Origin: an uncultured Clostridium sp.
GTDB lineage: Bacteria > Bacillota > Clostridia > Lachnospirales > Lachnospiraceae
DNA: 64,000 nt
Assembly (NCBI GenBank): GCA_946553025.1
Contig: CAMNRM010000017.1
Coordinates: 1-64,000, forward strand
Direction: 5' to 3'
The notes under the pieces are model-generated. The model was not told the DNA's origin. It did no database searches and saw only the letters and a program-made list of their open reading frames with translations. This document shows positions 62,346 through 64,000 of this stretch, piece after piece. Every line of letters begins with the position of its first letter. Position 1 is the stretch's first letter. The position numbers were made by a program, and so were the translations under genes.

Positions 62346-63062
62346 CTATACGATTTTTTCCCGCATTGATTTTAAAATTTTCTTTTCCAGACGCGATACC
62401 TGAACCTGGGAGATGTTCAGTTCTTTGGCTACTTCACTCTGTGTCTGGTTTTTAAAATACCTTCGGATAATAATTTCCCTATCCCTCTCCCCCAGTTCTT
62501 CCACCAGTGCTTTTAACACCATGGAATTTAAAAGCCTTTCCTGTGCTTCGTTCTCTTCCGGAATCCGCTCCAGCAAGGTCATCCCCTGTTCATCCCCATA
62601 GCTTGCCGGACGATATAGGGATTCAATTTCTGCCACGGCTTCCATCGATGCCGCCACCTGCTCTCTGCTGGCCTCCACCGCTTCTGCCACCTCGTCGAGT
62701 GTCGGCTCCCGGCCCAGACTTTTGCTTAATTCCTGCCTGGCTCCGTTCACCCGGATTCCCAGTTCTTTTAAAGAGCGGCTGACCTTAATCATCCCGTCAT
62801 CCCGAAGAAAGCGCTTAATTTCCCCGCAAATCATCGGAACGGCATAGGTGGAAAACTTTACACCCAAACTTAAATCAAAATGATCCACCGCCTTCATCAG
62901 TCCGATGGAGCCGATTTGAAATAAGTCTTCCATTTCATGGCCTCGTCCCTCAAATCTGCGGACAATGCTCCAGATAAGTCCCATATTTTCTACCACCAGT
63001 CTGTCCCTGGCCGTTTTATCTCCTTGGTGCGCCATTGAAATCAGATGCATGGTTTCGTCCAC
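62346..63062 (-). CDS. sigF: Sporulation sigma factor F
   Basis: A 238-aa sigma-70 family factor, the first forespore-specific sigma. Region 2 has DLFQIGSIGLMKAVDHFD and FSTYAVPMICGEIKRFLRD; region 4 has QTQSEVAKELNISQVQVSRLEK. Three bases after the spoIIAB stop, in the conserved spoIIA order. SpoIIAB holds it inactive until asymmetric septation. Confidence 0.97.
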   Translation of the reverse strand: MDETMHLISMAHQGDKTARDRLVVENMGLIWSIVRRFEGRGHEMEDLFQIGSIGLMKAVDHFDLSLGVKFSTYAVPMICGEIKRFLRDDGMIKVSRSLKELGIRVNGARQELSKSLGREPTLDEVAEAVEASREQVAASMEAVAEIESLYRPASYGDEQGMTLLERIPEENEAQERLLNSMVLKALVEELGERDREIIIRRYFKNQTQSEVAKELNISQVQVSRLEKKILKSMREKIV

Positions 63063-63065
63063 AGG

Positions 63066-63524
63066 TTACCCTCCTATCCGCTTTTTCATTCGGACCAAGG
63101 TTCCTTTTCCCGGCTGGGATTCGACTTCCAGTTGATCCATAAAAGCTTCCATAAAAGAAAAGCCCATGCCGGATCTTTCACCGCTCGGATCGGAAGTGTA
63201 CATGGGTTCCATGGCTTTTTTTAAATTATCAATGCCGATTCCCAGGTCTTTAACCACCACCGTAAGTTCATTTCCTTCAATCTTTCCTTCTATGTAAATA
63301 ATGCCCTTTTTTTGCCCGTAACCGTGGATAACGGCATTGGTCACGGCTTCGGAAACCGCGGTTTTCACATCATCGACTTCTTCTAAGGTAGGGTTCATCC
63401 GGCTCATAAACACGGCAACCACCACCCGGGCAAACTCTTCATTGCGGGAAATGCTGTCCATTTCCAGCGCCATCCGATCCTCAATTCTTTCGCCTTCTTC
63501 TCTTCTTTCTTCTCTATCCATCAT
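63066..63524 (-). CDS. spoIIAB: Anti-sigma F factor SpoIIAB
   Basis: A 153-aa GHKL serine kinase that binds SigF and phosphorylates SpoIIAA. ATP-binding motifs: EAVTNAVIHGYG (N box), KDLGIGIDNL and GERSGMGFSFMEAF. The start (63524 or 63521) overlaps nothing; the frame upstream runs through spoIIAA. Second gene of the spoIIA operon. Confidence 0.96.
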   Translation of the reverse strand: MMDREERREEGERIEDRMALEMDSISRNEEFARVVVAVFMSRMNPTLEEVDDVKTAVSEAVTNAVIHGYGQKKGIIYIEGKIEGNELTVVVKDLGIGIDNLKKAMEPMYTSDPSGERSGMGFSFMEAFMDQLEVESQPGKGTLVRMKKRIGG

Positions 63525-63546
63525 CCTGTTTTTCTTCCTTTCCAGA

Positions 63547-63894
63547 CTACCGGGCCAGAGCCAGAGCAGCCTCCTTGGTTTCAAAAGAGGGCACCAATCT
63601 GGCCAGCCCCCCGACATTTAAAATCCGGTGAACCTGAGCGCCGGCACCGTAAAGGGCCACGCTTCCTCCGCTTCCTGCCATCTGCTTATAACGGTTGAGC
63701 AGCACGCCTATTCCCGAAGAATCCATAAATTCTGTCTGACTGAAATCAAAAACAATCCGGCTGATATAGTTTTCTGCCAGAAGCAGATCGGTTTCATAGC
63801 GGAGATTCCGGCAATTATGGTGATCCAGTTCCCTGGGAAGATGAATCACCAGCGTATTCCCCTTCGCCTCATAAGAAAATGTATTTTGTTCCAT
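63547..63894 (-). CDS. spoIIAA: Anti-anti-sigma factor SpoIIAA
   Basis: A 115-aa STAS-domain protein. The phosphorylated serine is in FMDSSGIGVLL. Dephosphorylated SpoIIAA displaces SigF from SpoIIAB. First gene of the operon, 22 bases before spoIIAB; AAAGGGG precedes the ATG. Confidence 0.96.
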   Translation of the reverse strand: MEQNTFSYEAKGNTLVIHLPRELDHHNCRNLRYETDLLLAENYISRIVFDFSQTEFMDSSGIGVLLNRYKQMAGSGGSVALYGAGAQVHRILNVGGLARLVPSFETKEAALALAR

Positions 63895-63917
63895 AAAATA
63901 ACCCCTTTCCGCAAAAA

Positions 63918-63956
63918 AAGAACACCAAAAAACCTGTTCTTCTCTTTGGTGTTCAT
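63918..63956. terminator. Hairpin terminator in front of spoIIAA
   Basis: Perfect 10-bp stem GAACACCAAA (63920-63929) / TTTGGTGTTC (63945-63954), with T-rich runs on both sides: TTCTTTTTTTGC on the minus strand and CATTCTTTTTTC on the plus strand. It ends only 24 bases before the spoIIAA start codon, leaving little room for a promoter between. Confidence 0.7.
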
Positions 63957-64000
63957 TCTTTTTTCTATTCCTTTATCATTATTTTCTTTTTATTTTACTT

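Overview
The window looks like a spore-forming, chemotactic, anaerobic gut Firmicute of the Lachnospiraceae type. The signs are the spoIIAA-spoIIAB-sigF and spoVA genes, glycyl-radical chemistry, Gram-positive ribosome binding sites, an AckA/PduL acetate module, and DUF3791/DUF3990 and AlbA_2-type accessory genes typical of that family. The family placement is inferred from gene content; the species is not resolved. No rRNA, tRNA, CRISPR array or intact insertion sequence was seen.

Region by region. (1) 1-7500: a tyrosine recombinase gene lies next to a 27-bp perfect inverted repeat pair (29-55 and 267-293) that encloses a strong outward promoter, which is the layout of an invertible phase-variation switch. 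Beside it are a 1555-aa protein kinase/NB-ARC/repeat protein and a divergent gene of unknown function. (2) 7500-26600: mostly housekeeping genes on the minus strand (dus, a lipase-like hydrolase, yceD-rpmF, ackA-pduL, tmcAL, a methyltransferase, the UPF0210/ACT pair, yycJ, coaE, mpg, polA). They are interrupted at 9545-11818 by a three-gene XRE/ImmA/PIN cassette lying between two copies of the rpmF terminator. (3) 26700-38000: three tandem chemoreceptor genes diverge from cheA-cheW-cheR-cheB, followed by an anchored C39-type peptidase. (4) 37980-43244: three TPR glycosyltransferase genes, one of them an internal duplication, so four GT2 domains in all. (5) 43600-49350: an Rpn-type nuclease, an AraC remnant, and a glycyl-radical enzyme with its activase and an Fsa-type aldolase. 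(6) 49600-60440: an accessory region punctuated by five direct copies of the 3' end of spoVAC. Between the copies lie a Doc toxin, a polyol-type catabolic operon with its GntR regulator, DUF3791/DUF3990 remnants, an AlbA_2/ATPase protein, a truncated relative of it, and a zeta-type toxin with a 59-aa putative antitoxin. (7) 60300-63900: the sporulation operon spoIIAA-spoIIAB-sigF-(52-aa ORF)-spoVAA-spoVAB-spoVAC, read leftward and running into the accessory region where spoVAD would usually follow.

The four observations most worth following are the invertible promoter at the left edge, the XRE/ImmA/PIN cassette duplicating the rpmF terminator, the five-copy spoVAC 3'-end array, and the glycyl-radical and polyol catabolic modules near it. 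Starts were chosen from visible Shine-Dalgarno sequences; no database search was possible.
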